DNA of 10,006 nt from CAYLLT01 sp964591605 (GTDB lineage: Bacteria > Planctomycetota > Phycisphaerae > UBA1845 > PWPN01). Positions 1-6,887 of this stretch are shown here, piece by piece. Both the position numbers and the translations under genes were made by a program. The stretch's first letter is position 1. Every line of letters starts with the position of its first letter. The stretch covers positions 1 to 10,006 of the forward strand of contig CAZQEN010000296.1 of assembly GCA_964591605.1 (NCBI GenBank). Reading direction: 5' to 3'. The notes beneath the pieces were generated by a model. That model did not search any database, was not told the DNA's origin, and saw nothing but the letters and a program-made list of their open reading frames with translations.

Positions 1-664
1 CACCTACCCGCTGCCCGAGGCGCAGCAGGACCGGTTCATGTTCAAGGTGTTCGTGGGCTATCCGACCTACGAGGAGGAGCTGCGGATTGCCGAGGTCTCG
101 TCGACGGACATTGCGAAGGCCCGTGACTCGATCCCCGCCGTTCTGGGGGCGCCGGAGGTGCTCCACCTTCAGGAGATCGTGCGGCGGGTGCCGGCGGCGC
201 GGCATGTGGTCAGCCATGCCCTCGACCTGGTGCGGCGGACACGGCCGCGCAAGAGTGGGCACGGCCTGCCGCGCGGCGCCCAGGCTCCGCCCGGCAGGCG
301 AACTTCGGCGAGCCCGGTCGAGCCGGACCTGCCGGCGGGCAACGGCGAGGAACCCGCCCCGCCCGACATCATCGAGCGGATGGTCACGTGGGGCGCGGGG
401 CCGCGGGCGGTGCAGTTCATGGTGATCGCGGCCAAGGCCCGGGCCGTTCTCCACGGGCGATATCACGTCTCGATCGACGACGTGCGCAGCGTGGCCCACC
501 CCGTGCTGCGGCACCGCATCGTCAACAACTTTTCGGCGGAAGCAGAGGGCTACACCACGGATCGCATCATCGACGAACTCCTCGCGGCCACCCCGCCGCA
601 TGAGTCTGCTCTGACGCAGAATGCCCGGTTACAGAAAGTCATCAGCGATCAGGAGTCACGGTGA
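1..664 (+). CDS. MoxR-family AAA+ ATPase, 3' part (5' end outside window)
   Basis: This is the C-terminal 220 residues of a MoxR-type AAA+ ATPase; the Walker A/B part lies upstream of the window. The reading frame is open from base 2 and begins with TYPLPEAQQDRFMFK, the conserved MoxR segment just after sensor 1. The lid domain carries the sensor-2 motif WGAGPRA (Arg codon 404-406), then AKARAVLHGRYHVSIDDV and a conserved LRHRIV block. MoxR ATPases couple ATP hydrolysis to remodelling of partner proteins, usually VWA proteins encoded next door, as here. Odd: between RRTRP and PPDIIERM there are about 35 extra Gly/Pro/Ala-rich residues (about 249-357), where relatives I know have only a few; this stretch holds a hairpin. 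The stop codon (662-664) lies within the first heptad of the following repeat array, and the tail after LLAATPPHE looks unconserved. The family assignment is secure; the substrate is unknown. Confidence 0.95.
   Translation, partial: TYPLPEAQQDRFMFKVFVGYPTYEEELRIAEVSSTDIAKARDSIPAVLGAPEVLHLQEIVRRVPAARHVVSHALDLVRRTRPRKSGHGLPRGAQAPPGRRTSASPVEPDLPAGNGEEPAPPDIIERMVTWGAGPRAVQFMVIAAKARAVLHGRYHVSIDDVRSVAHPVLRHRIVNNFSAEAEGYTTDRIIDELLAATPPHESALTQNARLQKVISDQESR
264..299. repeat. Inverted repeat (8-bp arms) inside the MoxR linker insertion
   Basis: GCCTGCCG at 264-271 is exactly reverse-complementary to CGGCAGGC at 292-299, with a 20-base GC-rich loop. It lies in the extra in-frame segment of the MoxR gene, where the encoded residues are Gly/Pro/Arg-rich and unlike the flanking conserved lid. 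It may be a small palindromic element inserted in frame. In GC-rich DNA an 8-bp palindrome can also arise by chance, so the link to an insertion is inferred. Confidence 0.5.
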
Positions 665-739
665 GACGTGCGACGTGAGAAGTGAGACGTGAATGCAGCG
701 CCTGGTGTAACGTCTCACGTCGAACGTCTCGCGTCCCAC
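661..739. repeat. Heptad inverted-repeat array A (consensus GTGAGAC)
   Basis: The left arm has four 7-base units: GTGAGAC (661-667), GTGCGAC (668-674), GTGAGAA (675-681), GTGAGAC (682-688). After a 23-base spacer the right arm has four units in the opposite sense: GTCTCAC (712-718), GTCGAAC (719-725), GTCTCGC (726-732), GTCCCAC (733-739). The inner units pair perfectly (682-690 with 710-718); the outer ones pair imperfectly. The array fills nearly all of the gap between the MoxR and DUF58 genes. The MoxR stop codon TGA (662-664) is part of its first unit. A short T run (741-744) follows, so weak transcription attenuation is possible, but the stem is too imperfect to call a terminator. No Shine-Dalgarno sequence is left ahead of the next gene. 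Confidence 0.85.
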
Positions 740-752
740 GTTTTCCGCACCC

Positions 753-1709
753 ATGCCCGACTACCGAAAGTATCTGGACCCCGAAGTTCTCGCCAAGATC
801 TCGCGCCTGGAGCTGCGGGCGCGGATGGTGGTTGAGGGGTTCATCTCCGGCATGCACAAGAGCCCGTACCAGGGCTTCAGTGTCGAGTTCGCCACGCACC
901 GCGAGTACGTCCCCGGCGACGACACCCGCCACATCGACTGGCGGCTGTTCGCCCGCGGCGACCGGCTCTACATCAAGCAGTACGAGGAAGAGACCAACCT
1001 GGTCGCCCACGTGCTGCTGGACTGCTCGAACTCGATGGCATACCCGGAACAGTCGAGGGTCGAAAGTCGAAAGTCGAAACAGGGCCCGCGTTCGACTTTC
1101 GACTTTCGACTTTCGAAATTTGACTATGCCTGCACGGTTGCGGCGTCGCTGATCTACATGATCATGCATCAGCAGGATGCGTGCGGGCTGCTGATGTTCG
1201 ATCACGCCGTGCGCGAACAGATTCCGCCGACCAGCCACACCGGGCAGCTCCGGGCGATGATCGAGCTGATCGAGCGGCATCCGCCCGACTCAACGACCGA
1301 AGTCAAGATGCTGTTCACCGAGCTGGCCGAACGGCTCAAGAAGCGCAGTCTCATCATCGTGATCAGCGATCTGCTGACCGACGTGGATGACCTCATTCGC
1401 GGGCTGCAGCGGCTGCGGTATACGCGGCACGACGTGATCGTGCTGCACGTGATGGACCATGACGAGCTGGAGTTTCCGTTCACGGACAACAGCATGTTCA
1501 AGGGGCTCGAGGCGCCGGATCTGGAGCTGCTGACCGATCCCCAGTCGCTCCGGGCCAGCTACCTCGAGATTGTGCAGGGGTTCATCAGCCGCATCCGGGC
1601 GGCGTGCGCCGATCACAAGATCGACTATCGCCTGTTGTCGACGCGCGAGCCGCTGGATGCGGCGTTGTCGGCGTTCCTGGCGGCGAGGATGCATGCGATG
1701 GCGAGGTGA
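753..1709 (+). CDS. DUF58 domain protein (VWA-like partner of MoxR)
   Basis: 318 residues, a DUF58 family protein. Such proteins are encoded beside MoxR ATPases and are taken to be their VWA-type partners; no membrane segment is seen here, so it is probably cytoplasmic. Conserved family blocks are DPEVLAKISRLELRARMVVEG (about 9-29), SPYQGFSVEF (37-46), YVPGDDTRHIDW (52-63) and EEETNL (78-83). A MIDAS-type metal site, DxSxS, is at Asp90-Ser92-Ser94, and ISDLLTD lies further on. The start is fixed: the frame has stops upstream at 690-692 and 708-710 and no other start codon, so ATG 753 is the only choice, although no ribosome-binding site is visible. Odd: about 20 residues after the MIDAS loop (about 99-121, rich in Ser/Arg/Lys, then Phe/Asp) are the translation of repeat array B; conserved sequence resumes at KFDYA (122-126). 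The protein remains open and full length. Whether it still works is inferred only from the intact flanks. Confidence 0.93.
   Translation: MPDYRKYLDPEVLAKISRLELRARMVVEGFISGMHKSPYQGFSVEFATHREYVPGDDTRHIDWRLFARGDRLYIKQYEEETNLVAHVLLDCSNSMAYPEQSRVESRKSKQGPRSTFDFRLSKFDYACTVAASLIYMIMHQQDACGLLMFDHAVREQIPPTSHTGQLRAMIELIERHPPDSTTEVKMLFTELAERLKKRSLIIVISDLLTDVDDLIRGLQRLRYTRHDVIVLHVMDHDELEFPFTDNSMFKGLEAPDLELLTDPQSLRASYLEIVQGFISRIRAACADHKIDYRLLSTREPLDAALSAFLAARMHAMAR
1051..1118. repeat. Heptad inverted-repeat array B (consensus AGTCGAA), translated inside DUF58
   Basis: Left arm units: AGTCGAG (1051-1057), GGTCGAA (1058-1064), AGTCGAA (1065-1071), AGTCGAA (1072-1078). The spacer is 12 bases (1079-1090). 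Right arm: TTCGACT three times (1091-1111), then TTCGAAA (1112-1118); a further near-unit, TTTGACT (1119-1125), coincides with the native KFDY codons. Bases 1053-1078 can pair with 1091-1116 as a continuous 26-bp stem if two G-U pairs are allowed, so the mRNA should form a strong hairpin. A 7-base period runs through all three codon phases every 21 bases, and this unit contains no stop in any phase on either strand, which explains how it can sit inside a gene. Confidence 0.92.
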
Positions 1710-1712
1710 ATC

Positions 1713-1795
1713 ATTGCCGATTTCCAATTGCCGATTTCCGATTGAAGGACAGGGACCCGGACCCAATCGGCAATCGGAAACGGGCAATGGGCCAT
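1713..1795. repeat. Heptad inverted-repeat array C (alternating ATTGCCG / ATTTCCG)
   Basis: Left arm units: ATTGCCG (1713-1719), ATTTCCA (1720-1726), ATTGCCG (1727-1733), ATTTCCG (1734-1740) and a decayed ATTGAAG (1741-1747), so the true repeat may be 14 bases. The right arm, reversed: CGGCAAT (1768-1774), CGGAAAC (1775-1781), GGGCAAT (1782-1788), GGGCCAT (1789-1795), possibly preceded by ACCCAAT (1761-1767). The arms pair imperfectly. The array begins three bases after the DUF58 stop codon. Its last unit provides the AT of the first ATG (1794) of the following gene. Like array A, it occupies the whole intergenic space. Confidence 0.85.
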
Positions 1796-4313
1796 GGGCG
1801 GCGGGTGCTCAGGGGTAATCGTGTTGATCGGAGGACATCTCATTCTGGCGGCATTCGTCTCCCCCCTGCTCGTATGGGCGGGTGGGGCGGCTGCGTCGAT
1901 TCCGATCCTGATCCACCTGCTCAGCAAGCGGCGGTACCGGCAGGTCCGCTGGGCGGCGATGGACTTTCTGCTGGAGGCGGAGCGGCGAAACCGGCGGCGC
2001 GTGCGCATCGAGGAGCTGATCCTGCTCGCGCTGCGGTGCCTGGCGATGTTCCTGATCGGGCTCATGCTCGCGCGGTGGTTCATCCGGCCGGAGGCGATGG
2101 CGGCCGTGCTCGGCGCCGAGGTGCGCACCGAGCGCATTGTCATTCTCGATGATTCCTACAGCATGGCCGCCGCGACGGAGGGAGCGGCCAACGGGGATTC
2201 ATCCCGCAACCGGGACACACTCAGCGTCGCGGGTCTGGGCAAGCGGACCGCGGGCGGGCCGGTCGTGTTCGACTCGGCCAAAGCTTCGCTTCTTCGGTTG
2301 CTCACGTGGCTCAAGCAGGAATCGCCCGGTGATTCGTTGAGCATCCTCCTCACCTCACGGCCGGATCAGCCGCTGCGCACGGAGCCGGCCGTGGGGCACA
2401 TGGACCTGGCGGGATTCGAGGCCGAGCTGACCGCACTGGCTCCTTCGAGCCGCGGGGCACGATTCCCCGTCGTGTTCGAGGCCGTGCGGACCATGCTGGA
2501 GGCGCGGAAAGAGGTCCTCAGTGCGGCCGTGTACGTGATCAGCGATTTTCAGCAGATCGACTGGACGCGTACCCGCGGTGACAACGACGAGAGTGCGGCG
2601 GCGGCCGCGCCACGGCCGGTGCGACGCGGCCCGGCGGCGGCCCTGGCCGGCTGGGACGGGCCGGACCGGACCCTGCGCATCCTCCTGATGGATGTGGGCC
2701 GATCGGGCCGGCAGAACCTCACCGTCACCGCCATCGAACCTCAGCAGACCCAGGCCATCGCGACGGTGAGCGGCAATTACGTCGTCCGCGTGGCCAACTT
2801 CGGGGAGACCGAGTCGTCGCCTTCAACGCTGCAGATGTACGTGGGCGACGCCAGTCAGCCGGCGGCGGTGGTGCCGGCGGTCGCCCCCGGCGGCACCGTC
2901 GAAGTGCCCGTCGAAATCACCTTTCCAGGCGAAGGCTACGAGACGCTCACCGTGGAGCTCGCCCCCGATGATTTGGCGGCGGACAATACGCGGGCGACGG
3001 TCGTGCCGGTGGAGCGATCGCTGCGGATCCTCGTGGTGAACGGCGAGCCCTCGAGCGATCCCTATCAGGACGAGGCCTTCCTGCTCCAGGTGGCGCTGCG
3101 GCCGGAGGGTCCGCAGTTCAGCGGCAACGATATCGCCGTCGTCGACGAGAACGATTTCGAGGCCAGTGAGCTGTCGGCGTATCACGTCGTCGTATTGGCC
3201 AACGTCTATCGCGTCACCGAGGAGGTGGCGGCCCGACTCGAGCAGTTCGTGTCTCACGGCGGCGGGCTGGCCATCTTCGTCGGCGATCAGGTCGACACCG
3301 AGCTTTACGATCGCATCCTCTATCGCGGCGGCAAGGGCCTTCTGCCCGGGCGGCTCACCGAGGTGGTCACCGCGCCGGCGGGGTCGAACGGCGCTGCAAT
3401 GGGTGAAGTGAACGTGGCGCATCCGGCGATGCGGCGTTTCCGCGACCCGCAGGTGCCGTATTTCCAGGGAGTCGTCACCTACCAGTATCTCGCGTGCGAG
3501 CCGGCAGCGGTGCGGCCGACCACCGGGCCGGGCAGTGCCCCCGCGGAGCCTGATTCCGAGGCGTTGCGAACGTTGGACGCCGGCGCGGCGACGCAGCCAG
3601 TTGAAGCGGGGCCGCGGCCGCCGGCCCAGGTGCTGCTGCGCTATGATGACGCGGGCAGGCTGCCGGCGCTCATCGAGCGCACGATGGGTACGGGCCGGGT
3701 CATTCTGGCGACGACGTCGGTGGACAAGGAGTGGACGAACCTGCCGGAGCGGCCGGTGTACATCGTCCTGCTCATGGAGATGGTCCAGTATCTGGCCCGG
3801 CCGGGCAGCGGCGGAGGCGACCAACTGGTGGGTCAGGCGGTTCAGATCCCGCTGGATCCGATGCGGTTTCAGCACGGGGCCATGCTGCGGCTTCCCAGCT
3901 TCCCCGACGAGCCGGCCCTGCGTCTGGAGGCTCTGCCTTCCGGACCGGGCGGTTCGCCGCTTTTGAGCTGGACCAGAACGGACCAGCCAGGGGTTTATCG
4001 GTTCGTGCTGACGGAGACGGCCGGCGGCGAGCAGATCCGCCCAGCCGCGGTGAACGTGGATCCGGTCGAGGGCGATTTGAGGCACGCCGAGCGCGGGGAG
4101 CTGCTTGCGTCGATGACCGGTCTGCCGGTCGAATACGTCAGCGGCCAGACGATCACGCGCGAGCAGGATACGCAGGCTCGGCGCGAGCTGTGGTCGACGC
4201 TGCTGCTGGCGCTGGTCATCGTGCTGATGTGCGAGCAGACGCTCGCCTGGTGGTTCGGCGGCGGACGATGGCTGGCGGGTGCGGCACCCCAGCGGACAAG
4301 ACGGGCAGCTTGA
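1794..4313 (+). CDS. BatA-type membrane protein with VWA and GATase-like domains
   Basis: 839 residues as given. The N-terminus matches the aerotolerance regulator / double-anchor domain (PF07584, TIGR02226): a hydrophobic segment around 15-42 ending IPILIHLLSKRRYRQVRWAA, then a second at about 74-94. A VWA domain follows, with a DxSxS metal site (Asp119, Ser121, Ser123) and VISDF (Asp251). Residues about 308-405 look like a CARDB/Ig-like beta domain. From about 411 comes a GATase-like alpha/beta domain (ILVVNGE, then VSHGGGLAIFVGD), with no Cys at the expected nucleophile elbow, so probably not an amidase. A last membrane helix is at about 799-820. Start uncertain: ATG 1794 comes from repeat array C; GTG 1821 has AGGGG five bases upstream; the family's usual N-terminus begins near residue 18-22. 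It is probably a membrane-anchored partner of the MoxR ATPase, with its middle in the periplasm or facing the MoxR/DUF58 pair. Confidence 0.9.
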   Translation: MGGGCSGVIVLIGGHLILAAFVSPLLVWAGGAAASIPILIHLLSKRRYRQVRWAAMDFLLEAERRNRRRVRIEELILLALRCLAMFLIGLMLARWFIRPEAMAAVLGAEVRTERIVILDDSYSMAAATEGAANGDSSRNRDTLSVAGLGKRTAGGPVVFDSAKASLLRLLTWLKQESPGDSLSILLTSRPDQPLRTEPAVGHMDLAGFEAELTALAPSSRGARFPVVFEAVRTMLEARKEVLSAAVYVISDFQQIDWTRTRGDNDESAAAAAPRPVRRGPAAALAGWDGPDRTLRILLMDVGRSGRQNLTVTAIEPQQTQAIATVSGNYVVRVANFGETESSPSTLQMYVGDASQPAAVVPAVAPGGTVEVPVEITFPGEGYETLTVELAPDDLAADNTRATVVPVERSLRILVVNGEPSSDPYQDEAFLLQVALRPEGPQFSGNDIAVVDENDFEASELSAYHVVVLANVYRVTEEVAARLEQFVSHGGGLAIFVGDQVDTELYDRILYRGGKGLLPGRLTEVVTAPAGSNGAAMGEVNVAHPAMRRFRDPQVPYFQGVVTYQYLACEPAAVRPTTGPGSAPAEPDSEALRTLDAGAATQPVEAGPRPPAQVLLRYDDAGRLPALIERTMGTGRVILATTSVDKEWTNLPERPVYIVLLMEMVQYLARPGSGGGDQLVGQAVQIPLDPMRFQHGAMLRLPSFPDEPALRLEALPSGPGGSPLLSWTRTDQPGVYRFVLTETAGGEQIRPAAVNVDPVEGDLRHAERGELLASMTGLPVEYVSGQTITREQDTQARRELWSTLLLALVIVLMCEQTLAWWFGGGRWLAGAAPQRTRRAA
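1811..1815 (+). promoter_or_regulatory. Candidate ribosome-binding site for an alternative BatA-type start (GTG 1821)
   Basis: AGGGG lies five bases before an in-frame GTG at 1821 and eight before TTG at 1824. Either start would give a protein beginning about nine or ten residues later than ATG 1794 and wholly outside repeat array C. A second, better motif, GGAGG (1830-1834), sits seven bases before an in-frame ATT (1842), but ATT is a very rare start codon. The true start cannot be settled from sequence alone. Confidence 0.4.
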
Positions 4314-4376
4314 ACGCGTGACCGTGCCGAACGGGATGGCCGCTGATGCGGAGCGCAAGCAGGTTGAAAACATGAG
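4314..4376. other. Intergenic gap between the two VWA genes
   Basis: This 63-base gap contains no heptad array, terminator-like hairpin or clear promoter. An in-frame stop at 4365-4367 shows that the next gene cannot begin before it. The best ribosome-binding motif is a weak AGG at 4361-4363. The two genes are most likely cotranscribed. Confidence 0.5.
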
Positions 4377-6875
4377 ATGGCCGGCACATTGAACATTCTG
4401 GCAGTCGATACGATCGAGCAGCGCGTGGAGCTGGCGCACCTGCCGCAGGGCTGGTTCGCGCTGCTCTCGATTGCCATGCTGCTTGCAGTGCTCGCGGCGG
4501 TGATCGTCCTGTATCGCCGGGAACAGCGGGCGGGGGCGAGCGCGCGGATGCGGGTGGTGCTCTCCGGCCTGCGCTGCGCGGTGGTGGTGCTGCTGGCGGT
4601 CATCTGGCTGCAGCCGATCCTGGCGACGTACATTCACCGCAAGATCGAAGCGGCGACTCTGGTGCTCGTCGATGGATCGGCGAGCATGAGCCTCAGGGAC
4701 CGCTACCCCCAGCCCGAGGATCTGCAGCGGGCGGAGAAGGTCGCGCCGGGAAAAACCTCTGAACTCACGCGGGCCCAGTTGGTGCAGGACCTGCTCGCGC
4801 GGGAGTCGGACGGGCTGCTGGCCCGGCTGGCGGCCAGCAACCAGGTGCGGCTCTTCCAGTTTGGCGAGAAGGTGCAGGGGCTGGGTGAGTTTCAACGCGA
4901 GGGCGGGTTGAAGCTGCCCTCGGCCGGCGGCACGGAGAGCGGGGCGGGCGACGCAGGTCAGGACCCCGCGTCGCAGCCGGCTTCGGGCCTGGACGCAATC
5001 ACGGTTGCCAAAGCCCCTGTCACGGACATCGGGCGGGCGGTGCGGGGGGCCATCGACGCCCAGGCGGGCTCGCCCATCGCCGCCGTCGTCGTCCTGTCCG
5101 ACGGGCGATTCAATCAGGGGGAATCGGCGGATGTGGTGGGGCGGTACGTCCGCGGCAAGAAGATCCCGATTTACACGCTGGGCGTGGGTGATCCCTCGCC
5201 GCCCCGCAACACGACGGTAACCAGCATCGAGGCGCCGCCCAACGTGTTCGTCAAAGACCCGTTCAAGGTCAGCGCGAATCTGCGGGCGCAGGGCATGGAC
5301 GGCACGGCGCTGACGGTCGAGCTGCTCGAGCGCACGCGGAACTCGGCGGAGCCGCGGCGCGTCGATTCGCGGCAGGTGACCGTCGAGCCGGGCGGCCGCA
5401 TCCCGCCGGTCGTGTTCAACCGGCAGATCGGCGAGGCGTCGGAAGTCACGCTGCAGGTCCGGGTCGTGCCGGATTCGGCGGAAACGCTCCTCGATGACAA
5501 CCAGAAGGAAACCACCGTCCGGGCCCTCGATGCGAAGATGCGCGTGCTGCTCGTTGCGGGGGGGCCGAGCTGGGAATACCGGTATCTCTCCCGTCTTCTG
5601 CAGCGCGACGCCACCATGGACGTGAGCTGCTGGCTCCAGTCGGCGGACGAGGACGCGATCCGCGACGGAACCACAATCATCGATCATTTCCCCCGCACGC
5701 AGGAGGAGCTGTTCAAGCACGCCTGCGTGATCCTGCTGGATCCGCAGCCGGGCGATTTCGACGCCGGCTGGGCGAGCCACATCGAGGCGATGGTGGGCAG
5801 CTACGGGGCCGGCCTGATCTACGCGGCGGGCCGCAAGTATGCCCCGACTTTCTCGCACGATCTGAACACGCGGAGCCTGCTCGATCTGTTGCCGGTCGTC
5901 ATTGACGCGAACGAGGCTGACCTGATCCTGAACGATCTGGGCCACTTCCAGTCGACCGCCTGGCCGTTGACCGTCCCCGCCGAGGCGCTGACGAGCCCGA
6001 TCGTGACGCTGGCCGAAACGCCGGGCGAGAATGCCCAGGTCTGGGCCCGGCTGCCGGGCGTGTTCTGGCATTATCCGGTGCGGCGCGAGAAGCCGGTGGC
6101 CAGCGTGCTGCTGCGGCATTCGAGCCCGCGCATGCGCAACAGCTACGGCGGCCATGTGCTGCTCGCGACGCAGTTCTTCGGGTCGGGACGAACGGCCTAC
6201 ATGGGTTTCGACAGCACCTGGCGCTGGCGGCGCTATGGCGACCGCTACTTCAACCGGTTCTGGATTCAGTTCATCCGGTACATGGTCGAGGGCAAGCTGC
6301 TCACCGGCCAGGAACGCGGCCTGATTCAGGTCGAGCGCGACGCCTATGGCGTCGGCGAGGCGGTCACCGTCGAAGCGCGGCTGCTCGATCCCCGCCACCA
6401 GCCGATGACCGACCCGCAGGTGCAGGCGGCCGTCCGCGTCGAGAGAGGCGCAGAGGGTGCGTCGGATCGGACCATGACGCTGGCCGCGCAGCCGAATCGC
6501 CCCGGCTGGTATCGGGGCAGCTTCATTGCGGCGCAGCTCGGCACGCACGTGATTCAAATCGATCTGCCCGCTGCCGAGGGCGGCAAGCCGGTCACGCTCA
6601 AGAGCCAGGTCAAGGTCGGCCAGCCGGATCTCGAGTTCAAGCAGCCCGAGCTCGATCGCGAGTCGCTCCAGACGCTGGCCCTTCAGTCGGGCGGCGGAAA
6701 GTACCTCGACATTGACGAAGCGAATCAACTGCCCAGCCTGATTCCGAACCGCACGACGACGCTGATTCTGACCGGTTCGCCGGTGACGCTCTGGGACCGC
6801 TCATGGATGCTCCTGCTCCTGGTCGGCCTGCTCGGCCTGGAGTGGGGGCTCAGGAAGCGGGCGAGGTTGTTGTAG
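4377..6875 (+). CDS. Membrane-anchored VWA protein with GATase-like domain
   Basis: 832 residues. Two N-terminal membrane helices (about 27-46 and 61-82) precede a VWA domain with a complete-looking metal site: DGSAS (Asp99, Ser101, Ser103), Thr216 in VTDIGRA and Asp242 in LSDGRF. A beta-rich region (about 275-385) follows. Then comes a GATase-like domain from about 388 (MRVLLVAGGPSWEYRYLSRLL), where the elbow position reads GSYGAGLIYAAG, again without a catalytic Cys. A conserved FGSGRTAYMGFDSTWRWR block is at about 600-617, then an Ig-like segment and a final helix (about 807-826). This matches proteins often annotated in planctomycetes as VWA or glutamine amidotransferase. The start is constrained by an upstream in-frame stop at 4365; ATG 4377 is the first candidate after it (ATG 4372 is out of frame and stops after six codons). 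It is a likely second membrane partner of the ATPase; enzymatic activity is doubtful. Confidence 0.9.
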   Translation: MAGTLNILAVDTIEQRVELAHLPQGWFALLSIAMLLAVLAAVIVLYRREQRAGASARMRVVLSGLRCAVVVLLAVIWLQPILATYIHRKIEAATLVLVDGSASMSLRDRYPQPEDLQRAEKVAPGKTSELTRAQLVQDLLARESDGLLARLAASNQVRLFQFGEKVQGLGEFQREGGLKLPSAGGTESGAGDAGQDPASQPASGLDAITVAKAPVTDIGRAVRGAIDAQAGSPIAAVVVLSDGRFNQGESADVVGRYVRGKKIPIYTLGVGDPSPPRNTTVTSIEAPPNVFVKDPFKVSANLRAQGMDGTALTVELLERTRNSAEPRRVDSRQVTVEPGGRIPPVVFNRQIGEASEVTLQVRVVPDSAETLLDDNQKETTVRALDAKMRVLLVAGGPSWEYRYLSRLLQRDATMDVSCWLQSADEDAIRDGTTIIDHFPRTQEELFKHACVILLDPQPGDFDAGWASHIEAMVGSYGAGLIYAAGRKYAPTFSHDLNTRSLLDLLPVVIDANEADLILNDLGHFQSTAWPLTVPAEALTSPIVTLAETPGENAQVWARLPGVFWHYPVRREKPVASVLLRHSSPRMRNSYGGHVLLATQFFGSGRTAYMGFDSTWRWRRYGDRYFNRFWIQFIRYMVEGKLLTGQERGLIQVERDAYGVGEAVTVEARLLDPRHQPMTDPQVQAAVRVERGAEGASDRTMTLAAQPNRPGWYRGSFIAAQLGTHVIQIDLPAAEGGKPVTLKSQVKVGQPDLEFKQPELDRESLQTLALQSGGGKYLDIDEANQLPSLIPNRTTTLILTGSPVTLWDRSWMLLLLVGLLGLEWGLRKRARLL

Positions 6876-6877
6876 GA
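6874..6877 (+). promoter_or_regulatory. Ribosome-binding site for the DUF4175-like gene
   Basis: AGGA overlaps the stop codon of the preceding gene and lies ten bases before ATG 6888. It supports this start over the ATG at 6877, which is followed at once by a stop codon. The 12-base spacing between the genes suggests translational coupling. Confidence 0.5.
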
Positions 6878-6887
6878 TGGCCTGAAG

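Noticed and set aside
661..744. Intrinsic terminator after the MoxR gene (hairpin plus TTTT)
   Set aside because: The stem is interrupted by several mismatches, the loop is long and only four T residues follow; the downstream gene belongs to the same functional set.
642..1280. A minus-strand open frame across repeat arrays A and B
   Set aside because: It exists partly because the AGTCGAA repeat has no stops on either strand; no conserved protein features are seen.
661..1795. CRISPR array
   Set aside because: Units are 7 bases, contiguous, without unique spacers, and arranged as inverted arms; no cas genes are present.
2823..6728. A 1301-codon open frame on the minus strand opposite the two VWA genes
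   Set aside because: It spans parts of two well-supported + strand genes plus the gap between them. Its translation is Arg/His/Leu/Gln-rich with no recognisable domain, as expected opposite high-GC codon usage.
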